A DNA stretch of 18,238 nucleotides from Bacteroidaceae bacterium (lineage in GTDB: Bacteria; Bacteroidota; Bacteroidia; Bacteroidales; Bacteroidaceae): NCBI GenBank assembly GCA_900772575.1, contig CAAHEN010000067.1, positions 1-18,238 of the forward strand, given 5' to 3'. Within the stretch, counting starts at the first letter, position 1. Each line of letters starts with the position of its first letter. This document shows positions 1 to 7,095 of this stretch, one piece after another. The position numbers were made by a program, and so were the translations under genes. Under the pieces are notes generated by a model. It saw only the letters and a program-made list of their open reading frames with translations, did no database searches and was not told where the DNA came from.

Positions 1-12
1 CCCCGCCGAGCC

Positions 13-639
13 CTACAGCCCGCAGGCGTCGAGCACGGCGTCGCCGCGGCGGTTTTCAGCGTCGCCCATATCCATGTAGCGGAGAATCGCCTTGTGGGCG
101 GCGCGGCGTATAGCCGGTGTGTCCGCGCTTCGCAGTTCGGCCTGCACCTGATCCAGAAACTCGTTCTCGTCACGCGGCGCGAGGCGGGCGCCCTGCATGA
201 AGAGGCGCGAGAAGAGCAGCCAGCCGCAGAGGCGGAACATACCTTGCTCCGCCGACACCCAGCGGAAGGCCAGGGCCGAGGCATAGGGCAGGCGCGAGAA
301 GAGGTGGAGCACGGTGCATTCCGCCTCTTCGGTGAAGCGCATCTGCTCGACCCACAGGTCGGCCAGGTCTTCAGCGAAAGCCTCGGTCGGCATCAGCATG
401 GCCGCCAGCAGGTGCGACTCCCGGATATCCTCCTTCCAGAGTGCGGCCGCCAGTTCGTAGGTGTGCGGCAGTCCGTCGGCCAGTTCGCGCAGCCGGGGCA
501 GCTCGACGCCGAAGTTCAGTTTGTAAGTGAGGCCCTTCTCACGCATCGACTGGCTGACGGGGCCGTTCATCATCGTGCGCAGCTGCTGCTTGATGCCACG
601 CAGCTGCTCGTGCATATTGTCGTCTTGACTGATATTCAT
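13..639 (-). CDS. AlkD-like DNA alkylation repair protein
   Basis: A 208-residue, mostly helical protein resembling the short DNA alkylation repair (AlkD-like, HEAT-repeat) proteins common in Bacteroidales. The most recognisable stretch lies around residues 32-85 (SMREKGLTYKLNFGVELPRL, then LWKEDIRESHLLAAMLMP). The family binds DNA through stacked helical repeats, and characterised members excise N3- or N7-alkylated bases. Catalytic activity of this short form is inferred, not shown. There is no signal peptide, so it should be cytoplasmic. The ATG at 637-639 lies about 45 nt downstream of a TACCTTTG promoter box read on the minus strand. It is a single-gene unit; the next minus-strand element upstream is tRNA-Leu, separated by two terminators. 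Confidence 0.75.
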   Translation of the reverse strand: MNISQDDNMHEQLRGIKQQLRTMMNGPVSQSMREKGLTYKLNFGVELPRLRELADGLPHTYELAAALWKEDIRESHLLAAMLMPTEAFAEDLADLWVEQMRFTEEAECTVLHLFSRLPYASALAFRWVSAEQGMFRLCGWLLFSRLFMQGARLAPRDENEFLDQVQAELRSADTPAIRRAAHKAILRYMDMGDAENRRGDAVLDACGL

Positions 640-682
640 GGTTTGTGGGTGAGTGTTGGTGTATGCCCCTCATGGGCACTTG

Positions 683-690
683 CAAAGGTA
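683..690 (-). promoter_or_regulatory. -7 box TACCTTTG for the AlkD-like gene
   Basis: The minus strand reads TACCTTTG, a full match to the Bacteroidota -7 consensus TAnnTTTG, about 45 nt before the ATG at 639. No clear TTTG -33 box is visible. The block around it is nearly repeated upstream of the gene at 7096-8529. Confidence 0.6.
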
Positions 691-820
691 GTCTAAAAGC
701 CCGGAGTGGCGAAGTACCCGCCCGTAAAAAGGCACTAGCGCCGCGCCGCCAGACGCAGGGCCAGTCATTGAAAACGGCATCGAGGCCCCTGCGGTGAGAG
801 ACTGTATTGGAGCCCAACTG

Positions 821-863
821 AAAAATCCCCGCTCCGGAGGCACGGCGCGCTTCCGGAACGGGG
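821..863 (-). terminator. Second hairpin terminator downstream of tRNA-Leu
   Basis: Arms at 827-840 and 850-863 (CCCCG and TCCGGA blocks, one internal mismatch) form a stem, followed on the minus strand by ATTTTT at 821-826. It lies about 25 nt beyond the first terminator of the tRNA and probably acts as a back-up. The remaining sequence at 691-820 shows no gene. Confidence 0.6.
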
Positions 864-887
864 AATACATGTCAGCTGGCAATGCAC

Positions 888-929
888 GAAAAATGTTGCG
901 GCCGACAATCCTGAGATTGTCGGCCGCAA
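888..929 (-). terminator. Rho-independent terminator of tRNA-Leu
   Basis: A perfect 15-bp inverted repeat (TTGCGGCCGACAATC at 896-910 and its complement at 915-929) encloses the 4-nt loop CTGA (plus strand). On the minus strand the stem is followed by a run of five T. It begins a few bases after the tRNA 3' end. Confidence 0.85.
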
Positions 930-935
930 TGTCTG

Positions 936-1017
936 TACCCAGAGCCGGGATCGAACCGGCACGGGTTTCCCCACTGGTGTTTGAGACCAGCGCGTCTACC
1001 GATTCCGCCATCTGGGC
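936..1017 (-). tRNA. tRNA-Leu (anticodon CAA)
   Basis: The minus strand folds as an 82-nt tRNA. The acceptor arm is GCCCAGA with TCTGGGT (first pair G-U) and discriminator A. The anticodon arm is CTGGT-CTCAAAC-ACCAG, giving anticodon CAA. The T arm is GCCGG-TTCGATC-CCGGC. The short extra arm (TGGGGAAACCCG) and the CGGAATCGGTAGACGCG D region fit leucine tRNAs. CCA is not encoded. It has its own promoter at 1058-1065 and two terminators downstream, so it is a single-gene unit. Confidence 0.95.
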
Positions 1018-1057
1018 TGCTGTCAGAGACGCCGCGTGAGCGCCTGATTAAGCGGTG

Positions 1058-1088
1058 CAAAGTTAGGGCTTTCTTCTGACACCGCCAA
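1058..1088 (-). promoter_or_regulatory. Promoter of tRNA-Leu
   Basis: The minus strand carries TAACTTTG (1058-1065), with TTG of a -33-like TTGG (1085-1088) 20 nt upstream. This matches the Bacteroidota two-box promoter. Predicted transcription begins near 1050, leaving a leader of about 33 nt before the mature tRNA. Confidence 0.7.
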
Positions 1089-1170
1089 GCGGGTGCGGAT
1101 ATTTTTCAAAACAGGCTATGGGGCAGAGTCCGTAAAGTCCAACGCTACAGTCGGAAGACGGAACGGAAAT

Positions 1171-1197
1171 GCTTCCGGACGCCGAAAGCAAGCTGTG
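1171..1197. repeat. Dispersed 27-nt hairpin repeat, copy 1
   Basis: This 27-nt block, beginning GCTTCCGGACGCCGAAAGC, matches 14713-14739 at 25 of 27 positions. On the minus strand GCTTTCG and CGGAAGC pair (one G-U) around a 5-nt loop. It is the only structure I see in the intergenic interval 1089-1257. Confidence 0.6.
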
Positions 1198-1257
1198 AGA
1201 TGACTGAAAAAAGTGGTGTCGGGGGCATTTCCATTATCGCAGCTGGGGTTTTTGTCG

Positions 1258-1265
1258 TAACTTTG
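1258..1265 (+). promoter_or_regulatory. -7 box TAACTTTG for the C10 protease
   Basis: A full match to TAnnTTTG about 53 nt upstream of the ATG at 1319. No convincing TTTG is found 19-21 nt upstream of it. Confidence 0.65.
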
Positions 1266-1318
1266 CAGACCAAACACCACACTGCCCCGCTGTTACGGGG
1301 CCTAATCCCAATCCACAC

Positions 1319-3871
1319 ATGACAAAACATATATGCTATGCGCTGTTGGCCGTGGCCAGCAGCCTGTTGCCGACCACACTGGCCGCCCGCGACGTCACCC
1401 CCGAGGAGGCGCTGGCGAAGGCCCAAGACTTCTATACCTCACAAATGCGCCTGACGAGAGGCACGGCCGCCGCACCGCAGCTGACGCTCGTCAGCCCGCG
1501 CAACCAGCGCAGTACCACGGCGGCACCGGGCTTCTACGTCTTCAACGCCGAGGGCGGCAGGGGCTTTGTCATCGTGGCCGCCGAAGACCGCGCCCGCACC
1601 ATCCTGGGCTATGCGCCGACGGGCAGTTTCAGCTACACTGGCCTGCCGGTGCAACTGGCGGCCTTTCTCGATGGCTACGACGCGCAAGTGGCCGCCTTGC
1701 GCACCCTGCCCGAAACCGACACGACGACGGCCTACGGCGCCAGCGCCGCCACTCCGCACGCCAACGCCCTGCCCGAGGCGGTGACCCCAATCCTGGGCGA
1801 CATCGTCTGGAACCAAGACGCGCCGTTCAACCGCCTCTGCCCCACTGACCGCACCTACAACTTCACCACGCCGGCAGGTTGCGTGGCCGTGGCCGCCGCA
1901 CAAATCATGCGCCACTACAAGTACCCGGCACGCGGCAAGGGCGAGCGCACCTACACCACCGACACCGAGCGCATCAGCCTCTCGGCCAACTTCGGCGAGA
2001 CGACCTACGACTGGGACAACATGCTTGCCGACTACAACTATGGCAGCAGTGAGGCACAGGCCGACGCCGTGGCCACACTCGTCTACCAAGTGGGCGTCGG
2101 GTGCAAGATGGACTACAACTATGAGGGCAGCGGCGCCACGGCCAAGGAGATAGCCAAGGCTTTCACACGCTACTTCGACTACGACACGAACATCGAATAC
2201 ATCGACCGCACACACTACGACGAGCCTTCTTGGGAGGCCCTACTGCGCAGTGAGGTGGCCGCAGGTCGCCCCGTTCTGGAGTTCGGCGAGGGCACGGGCG
2301 GCGGACATGCCTTCGTTTGCGACGGCTACGACGCCAACGGCCTCTTCCACTACAACTGGGGCTGGGGCGGCATGAGCAACGGCTATTACCAGAGCTCGGC
2401 CCTCGAACCGCAATATCTGGGCATCGGCAGCGGTCTCGGCGCCTACAACTACCTGCAGGCCGCGCTGACCAACATACAACCCCCGACGACAACGTCGACC
2501 CACGTGGCCGGGCTACAGCTCGCCGCCGCCCTGACACCGGCGGAGGCCGAGACGCCACGCGACGGCAGCCAGACGGTCACGGCCGCCTTCTACAACTACG
2601 GCCTGCGCCACTTCACCGGCGAGGTGGCCGCCGCCCTCTGCCATGACGACGGCAGCGTGGCGACGGTGCTGGCCTCGAAGCAGGTGACCAACCTGGCCGA
2701 GCTCTCAGGCGGCACCAAGGGCACAAAGTTCACGTTCACCGTCCCGGCCGACGTGGCCGACGGCGCCTATCGCCTCTGCCTCGTCCACAAGGAGGAAGGC
2801 GCCACGGCCTACACCGCCATGCGGGCCCCCGTCAACGCGCCCAACTGGCTTAATGTCAATGTCGGGGCAAGCGTCACCTACGCCCTGCCGGCCTTCGAGT
2901 CGAAACTCTCGCTGACGGAGGCGCCCAAGGTGCTCACCGCCCTCTACAACGGTCGCCGCGCCTCGTTCAGCGTCACCGTACACAACGACGGCGAGGAGTA
3001 TTACTCCTATCTCGGCATCCTGCTACAGCGCCGTGACGTCACCGGCACCCCCGTGCGCCAGTATGTCGGCGTCATTCTGACCCGCGTCCCGAAGGGGGCC
3101 ACGCGCACTTTCACCTACACGGCAGACAGCCTGACCGTACCTGCGGGCAGCTATGACATCGTGGCTGTGGCTGACCTGAAGAATGCCAACAGCAGCTACC
3201 TCGATGCCATCGAACCCGAAGACCCGAAGGTGACGCAGGGCGTGGTCCGCTCGCGCCCGATATTCGGCGGCAACTTCCAGCTGACGGGCCCGCTGACGGT
3301 GGTGACAGAAGACGGCGCGGCCAGCGTGACGGCCAACAGCCTCTTCAGCGTCAAAGCCCCGCTGACCAACAAGGGGGGATATGCCGACGGCAAGTTTGCC
3401 CTCATCTTCTTCAACCGCGCTGAGGAGAACATCGGCAACTCCACCATCGTCGACCTCTCACTGGCGGCAGGCGGCAAGGCCACGCTCGACATCGCGCACG
3501 TGCTCAACGTCGACCCGGGACAGTACGGCGTCGTTCTGGCGAGTGTCGAGGGCAACAAGGCGACAGCCATTGCTCCCTCGAACTACAACGCCCTGACCTT
3601 CTACGTCGTGGCCCCGACGGGCATAGGCAACGTGGAGACAGCGGCGCCGCGCATCGCTGTGGCCGTCTCTGCCGGACAGATGAGTGTGGTGGCCGACAAG
3701 GCCATCAGCCGCCTCGACATCTACGACACTGCCGGACGCCGCGTCCACACCTCGCAACCCGCCGCGACCGCCGCCAACCTCAGCACAGCCGGCTGGGCAG
3801 CGGGCACCTACATCGTCAGTGCCACCACCGCCGCAGGCCACTATACCGAGAAGGTCAGCATCGGGAAGTAG
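1319..3871 (+). CDS. Secreted C10 family cysteine protease (streptopain-like) with type IX-like C-terminal domain
   Basis: An 850-residue protease. Residues 1-22 form a signal peptide (hydrophobic LLAVASSLLPTTLAA, cleavage probably after AA). A Spi-type inhibitory prodomain follows to about residue 150. The papain-like C10 domain spans about 155-385. The likely nucleophile is Cys188 in TPAGCVAVAAAQIMRHY, and the catalytic His is His330 in GGGHAFVCDGYD, followed by the family hallmark FHYNWGWGG. The middle of the protein is beta-rich repeats of uncertain role. The last 70 or so residues resemble a type IX secretion sorting domain (LDIYDTAGRRV, then GWAAGTYIVSA, ending KVSIGK). C10 enzymes are made as zymogens and cleave proteins outside the cell; export by type IX secretion is inference. 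It has its own promoter at 1258-1265, and no T-tract terminator is evident after the stop. Confidence 0.9.
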   Translation: MTKHICYALLAVASSLLPTTLAARDVTPEEALAKAQDFYTSQMRLTRGTAAAPQLTLVSPRNQRSTTAAPGFYVFNAEGGRGFVIVAAEDRARTILGYAPTGSFSYTGLPVQLAAFLDGYDAQVAALRTLPETDTTTAYGASAATPHANALPEAVTPILGDIVWNQDAPFNRLCPTDRTYNFTTPAGCVAVAAAQIMRHYKYPARGKGERTYTTDTERISLSANFGETTYDWDNMLADYNYGSSEAQADAVATLVYQVGVGCKMDYNYEGSGATAKEIAKAFTRYFDYDTNIEYIDRTHYDEPSWEALLRSEVAAGRPVLEFGEGTGGGHAFVCDGYDANGLFHYNWGWGGMSNGYYQSSALEPQYLGIGSGLGAYNYLQAALTNIQPPTTTSTHVAGLQLAAALTPAEAETPRDGSQTVTAAFYNYGLRHFTGEVAAALCHDDGSVATVLASKQVTNLAELSGGTKGTKFTFTVPADVADGAYRLCLVHKEEGATAYTAMRAPVNAPNWLNVNVGASVTYALPAFESKLSLTEAPKVLTALYNGRRASFSVTVHNDGEEYYSYLGILLQRRDVTGTPVRQYVGVILTRVPKGATRTFTYTADSLTVPAGSYDIVAVADLKNANSSYLDAIEPEDPKVTQGVVRSRPIFGGNFQLTGPLTVVTEDGAASVTANSLFSVKAPLTNKGGYADGKFALIFFNRAEENIGNSTIVDLSLAAGGKATLDIAHVLNVDPGQYGVVLASVEGNKATAIAPSNYNALTFYVVAPTGIGNVETAAPRIAVAVSAGQMSVVADKAISRLDIYDTAGRRVHTSQPAATAANLSTAGWAAGTYIVSATTAAGHYTEKVSIGK

Positions 3872-3882
3872 CGCCGTCACAA

Positions 3883-3904
3883 AAATACCGCGTTCGTGGT
3901 ATTT
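3883..3904. promoter_or_regulatory. Candidate operator palindrome overlapping the receptor promoter
   Basis: The arms AAATACC (3883-3889) and GGTATTT (3898-3904) form a 22-bp imperfect palindrome, matching at 9 of 11 positions per arm. The right arm contains the -33 TTTG of the next promoter. No T-tract follows, so a repressor site fits better than a terminator, although a weak hairpin at the end of the protease mRNA is also possible. Confidence 0.4.
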
Positions 3905-3932
3905 GGCGAACGGCGGGCGGGGTCTAACTTTG
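3902..3932 (+). promoter_or_regulatory. Promoter of the receptor/HMA/DUF805 unit
   Basis: TTTG (3902-3905), a 19-nt spacer, then TAACTTTG (3925-3932) is an ideal Bacteroidota promoter. Predicted transcription begins near 3939, about 25 nt before the ATG at 3964. Confidence 0.8.
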
Positions 3933-3963
3933 CGCCGCTAAACCAAACAGGACGCAAGGCATC

Positions 3964-6039
3964 ATGAACCACAACAGACCAATCCTACTGGGCATAGCCC
4001 TGACAACAGCCTGCGCACATGGCGCTGCGCAGCGCGCAGACAGCACGGTGGCCGTGACGCAACGCGACTCCGTCGTCGCCGCCAGTGCCGACTCCCTGCC
4101 GCCCGACGTCACGCTCGGCAGTGCGCAAGTCGTCGCCCGCCGCCCCGGCACATCGCGGCTCAGGGGCGCGGAGAACGGCTACATGCTGACGCGCGACGAG
4201 CTCTTCAAGGCCGCCTGCTGCAACCTGGGCGAGAGCTTCGTCACCAACCCGTCTGTCGACGTGTCGTACAGTGACGCCGCCACCGGCGCACGGCAGATCA
4301 GGCTGCTCGGTCTCTCGGGGACTTACGTCCAGATGCTCACCGAGAACATGCCCGACTTCCGCGGCGCGGCAGCACCCTATGCCCTGGGCTACGTGCCGGG
4401 GCCATGGATGAAGAGCATCCAGGTGTCGAAGGGTGCCGCCTCGGTCAAGAACGGCTACGAGTCCATCACCGGGCAAATCAATGTCGAATACAAGAAACCG
4501 GAGGACGAGCAGGGGGCGGAGGTCGACCTCTTCGGCGACAGCAACGGCAGGCTCGAAGCCAACGCCGACGCCAACGTACACCTCAACGAGGGGCTCAGCA
4601 CGGAGGTGCTCGCGCACTACGAGAACGGCATGGCCGACCACGACAGCAACCACGACGGATTCCAGGACAAACCGCGCATCGAGCAGTATCACCTTCAGAA
4701 CCGCTGGATACTCAAGTCGGGCCGCTACCTCTTCCACGGCGGCGTCTCGGCACTCAGGGAGCACCGCAACAGCGGGCAGACGGGAACGCAGGACGCCGGC
4801 GCCGCGCCACTCTACAAAATCCGCCTCAACACCGACCGCTATGCCGCTTACGCCAAGAACGCCTACATCATCAACCCGGACAACGGCACAAACGTCGGCC
4901 TCATCACCTCGGCGTCCATGCACCAGCTCGACGCCGCCTACGGGCTCAAGGGCTACAGCGTGAACGAGAAGAACCTCTACGCCTCGCTGATGCTGGAGAC
5001 GAAGGTGGCCGGGATACACAGCATCTCGCTCGGCGCAAGCCTGAACCATGACTATCTGGGACAGCGCGTGCGCCTGACGCCCGACGCACAGCTGCCGTTC
5101 ACCCGCCTCAACGAGAAGGAGACGACGCCGGGCGCCTATGCGCAGTACACACTCACACTCGGCGAGCGCCTGACGGCCATGGCCGGCCTGCGCGTCGACC
5201 ACAGCTCGGTCTACGGCACCTTCCTGACGCCGCGCTTCCACGTGAAATACACACCCGGCAGTCTGGCGACGTTCCGCCTTTCGGCGGGAAAAGGCTACCG
5301 CACCGCGCACGCGCTGGCTGAGAACAACTATCTGCTGGCCTCGGGGCGGCAGCTTGTCATCGGCGACCTGCGGCAGGAGGCGGCATGGAACTACGGTGCC
5401 AGCGCGGCGTTCAACATTCCCCTGGCCGAGCATATCCTGAAACTGAACGCGGAGTATTACTACACGCGCTTCTCCGACCAAGCGGTCATCGACTACGACA
5501 CCGACCGTCGCCTGATCAGCGTCGGCAACCTTGACGGGCGGTCGTACTCGCACACGTTCCAGATCGATGCCACCTACCCGCTCTTCACGGGTATGACGCT
5601 CACCGCCGCCTACCGCTACAACGATGCCAAGACCACCTATGGCGGCACGCTGCGCGAACGGCCGCTGACGAGCCGCTACAAGGGACTGCTCACCGCCTCC
5701 TACAAGACGCCGCTGGGCATCTGGCAGTTCGACGCCACGCTCCAGCTGAACGGTGGCGGCCGCCTGCCCGACCCCTACACCCTGGCCGACGGGACGCTCT
5801 CCTGGCCCCGGCGCTTCCACGCCTACGAGCAGCTCAGCGCCCAGGTGACGCGCTGGTTCCGCCGCTTCGCCATCTATGCCGGGGCGGAGAACCTGACGTC
5901 GCGCCGGCAGAAAAATCCCATCATCGCCGCCAGCTCCCCATGGAGCGAGGACTTCGACCCGACCATGATATGGGGGCCGGTGGACGGGCGCATGTTCTAC
6001 GCCGGACTGAGAATCAACATCGGCCGCAGCACGTTCTGA
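3964..6039 (+). CDS. TonB-dependent outer-membrane receptor, probably for a metal or metallophore
   Basis: A 691-residue TonB-dependent receptor. The signal peptide covers about residues 1-22. It is followed by a short linker and a TonB-box-like segment (VTLGSAQVVARR). The plug domain runs from about 60 to 180, with GARQIRLLGLSGTYVQML, SIQVSKGAASVKNGYESITG and QINVEYKKP. The 22-stranded barrel fills the rest and ends in Phe (NIGRSTF), as expected for a BamA client. Such proteins import large or scarce ligands using energy from TonB-ExbBD. It lacks the N-terminal carboxypeptidase-like domain common in Bacteroidota receptors. DHDSNHDGFQD at about residue 221 looks like an acidic cation-binding loop. 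The only cysteines outside the signal peptide are the adjacent pair Cys85-Cys86 in the plug. The HMA gene follows after 48 nt, which supports a metal-related substrate; the actual ligand is unknown. Confidence 0.9.
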   Translation: MNHNRPILLGIALTTACAHGAAQRADSTVAVTQRDSVVAASADSLPPDVTLGSAQVVARRPGTSRLRGAENGYMLTRDELFKAACCNLGESFVTNPSVDVSYSDAATGARQIRLLGLSGTYVQMLTENMPDFRGAAAPYALGYVPGPWMKSIQVSKGAASVKNGYESITGQINVEYKKPEDEQGAEVDLFGDSNGRLEANADANVHLNEGLSTEVLAHYENGMADHDSNHDGFQDKPRIEQYHLQNRWILKSGRYLFHGGVSALREHRNSGQTGTQDAGAAPLYKIRLNTDRYAAYAKNAYIINPDNGTNVGLITSASMHQLDAAYGLKGYSVNEKNLYASLMLETKVAGIHSISLGASLNHDYLGQRVRLTPDAQLPFTRLNEKETTPGAYAQYTLTLGERLTAMAGLRVDHSSVYGTFLTPRFHVKYTPGSLATFRLSAGKGYRTAHALAENNYLLASGRQLVIGDLRQEAAWNYGASAAFNIPLAEHILKLNAEYYYTRFSDQAVIDYDTDRRLISVGNLDGRSYSHTFQIDATYPLFTGMTLTAAYRYNDAKTTYGGTLRERPLTSRYKGLLTASYKTPLGIWQFDATLQLNGGGRLPDPYTLADGTLSWPRRFHAYEQLSAQVTRWFRRFAIYAGAENLTSRRQKNPIIAASSPWSEDFDPTMIWGPVDGRMFYAGLRINIGRSTF

Positions 6040-6087
6040 CGTGCCGGCCACAACATCATCATAAACCTCAAAGCAAACAGACTCACC

Positions 6088-6417
6088 ATGAAACGTAACC
6101 TGCTGATATCCGCCATGCTGCTCTGTGCCGCCGTGGCCGGAGCCAAAGACATCAAGACTGTCGTCTTCACCACCACCCCGCAAATGCACTGCGCCAACTG
6201 CGAGAAGAAGGTCAAGAACAACCTGCGGTTCGAGAAGGGCGTGAAGACCATCGACACCAGCGTCAAAGACCAGACCGTCACCGTGACCTACGATGCTGAC
6301 AAGACGAGCGTAGCGACCCTGCTCAAGGGCTTCACCAAGTTCGGCTACACGGCCCGCACCCTCAAGCCGGGCGAGAAGGTCAAGCGCAACCCCGACGAGA
6401 AATGTCCCAACATGTGA
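6088..6417 (+). CDS. Exported heavy-metal-associated (HMA) domain protein
   Basis: A 109-residue protein with a signal peptide (MKRNLLISAMLLCAAVAGA) and a single HMA ferredoxin-like fold. The binding motif MHCANC occupies residues 33-38, with Cys35 and Cys38 as ligands. The rest of the fold matches the family, with VKTIDTSVKDQTVTVTYD and a final GYTARTL strand. HMA domains of the CopZ and MerP type carry Cu(I), Hg(II) or similar soft metals. The signal peptide places this one in the periplasm or anchored there, like MerP. A third cysteine lies near the C terminus (DEKCPNM). It sits 48 nt after the receptor and 48 nt before the DUF805 gene, with no promoter box between them, so the three are probably one operon. 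The metal is not known. Confidence 0.88.
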   Translation: MKRNLLISAMLLCAAVAGAKDIKTVVFTTTPQMHCANCEKKVKNNLRFEKGVKTIDTSVKDQTVTVTYDADKTSVATLLKGFTKFGYTARTLKPGEKVKRNPDEKCPNM

Positions 6418-6465
6418 GCGGCAATCGCCACCACATGCCCTGACCACTGACCACCATCCATTCCC

Positions 6466-6945
6466 ATGACGCCTGTCTCCCGCTTTCTGGCACCGCTGCT
6501 GACGGTGCGCGGCCGCACGTCGCGCCGCTTCTATTGCTACTGCCTGCTGGCCTACATCGTTCTCTCGGTGTTCATCGGCCTGCTGGCACGGCTCATCATC
6601 GCCCACCTGCACCCGACAATAGGCATGCTCGTGGCGCTCATCCTCGTCTTACCGCTGCTGGCCGCCATGTTCTGCCAGGCGGTGCGCCGCTACCATGACT
6701 TCGGCGTAACGGGCTGGGTGCCGGGTGGCTTTCTCATCGCGGCCTTCGTCCTCAACCTGCTTCGCAGTCCCGGACTGCCGCTTGACGGCACGCCATGGGC
6801 GGAGGCCATGCGCATCGGCCTCCAAGCCCTGTCCATCATCGTCTTCGTCTTCATCCCAGGCCTCGTCCCGACGACCAAGCGCGGCGACAGATACGGCAGT
6901 CCGCTGAAAGACGGGATGTGGGAAAAGACGACGAAGCCGCAGTAG
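6466..6945 (+). CDS. DUF805 family inner-membrane protein
   Basis: A 159-residue protein with about four hydrophobic segments (roughly residues 22-45, 50-70, 85-100 and 115-133). The DUF805 signature is clear: GRTSRRFY near the N terminus, RRYHDFGVTGW in the middle, and PTTKRGDRYGSPL at the C terminus. The family has no established biochemical function. It is the last gene of the receptor/HMA unit and is followed by a strong terminator, so it is probably co-transcribed. Whether it shares their role is not shown by the sequence. Confidence 0.85.
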   Translation: MTPVSRFLAPLLTVRGRTSRRFYCYCLLAYIVLSVFIGLLARLIIAHLHPTIGMLVALILVLPLLAAMFCQAVRRYHDFGVTGWVPGGFLIAAFVLNLLRSPGLPLDGTPWAEAMRIGLQALSIIVFVFIPGLVPTTKRGDRYGSPLKDGMWEKTTKPQ

Positions 6946-6968
6946 GCAGCACGCCAGACAGACTGAAT

Positions 6969-7030
6969 CCAACTGTGGCCCTGTCTCCTTCCGACACCGG
7001 AAGGAAAGCAGGGCCACAGCTGGATTTTTC
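6969..7030 (+). terminator. Rho-independent terminator of the receptor/HMA/DUF805 unit
   Basis: Arms CCAACTGTGGCCCTG (6969-6983) and CAGGGCCACAGCTGG (7009-7023) pair with one mismatch. An inner CCTTCCG/CGGAAGG stem sits within the loop, and ATTTTTC follows. The T-tract is on the plus strand only, but the hairpin lies between convergent genes. Confidence 0.85.
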
Positions 7031-7095
7031 TTGACGGGAGCTCTCAGACTGTCACGCTGAAGGCTCCTTCGCGCGGCAGTCCGAGGGGCGCCTTG

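Noticed and set aside
94..696. 200-codon plus-strand frame opposite the AlkD-like gene
   Set aside because: It is antisense to a recognised family, has no promoter box and shows no domain.
3985..6612. 875-codon open frame on the minus strand opposite the receptor and HMA genes
   Set aside because: It lies wholly antisense to genes with clear families, has low-complexity V/G/E/A-rich content and no motif. Long antisense frames are expected in GC-rich coding DNA.
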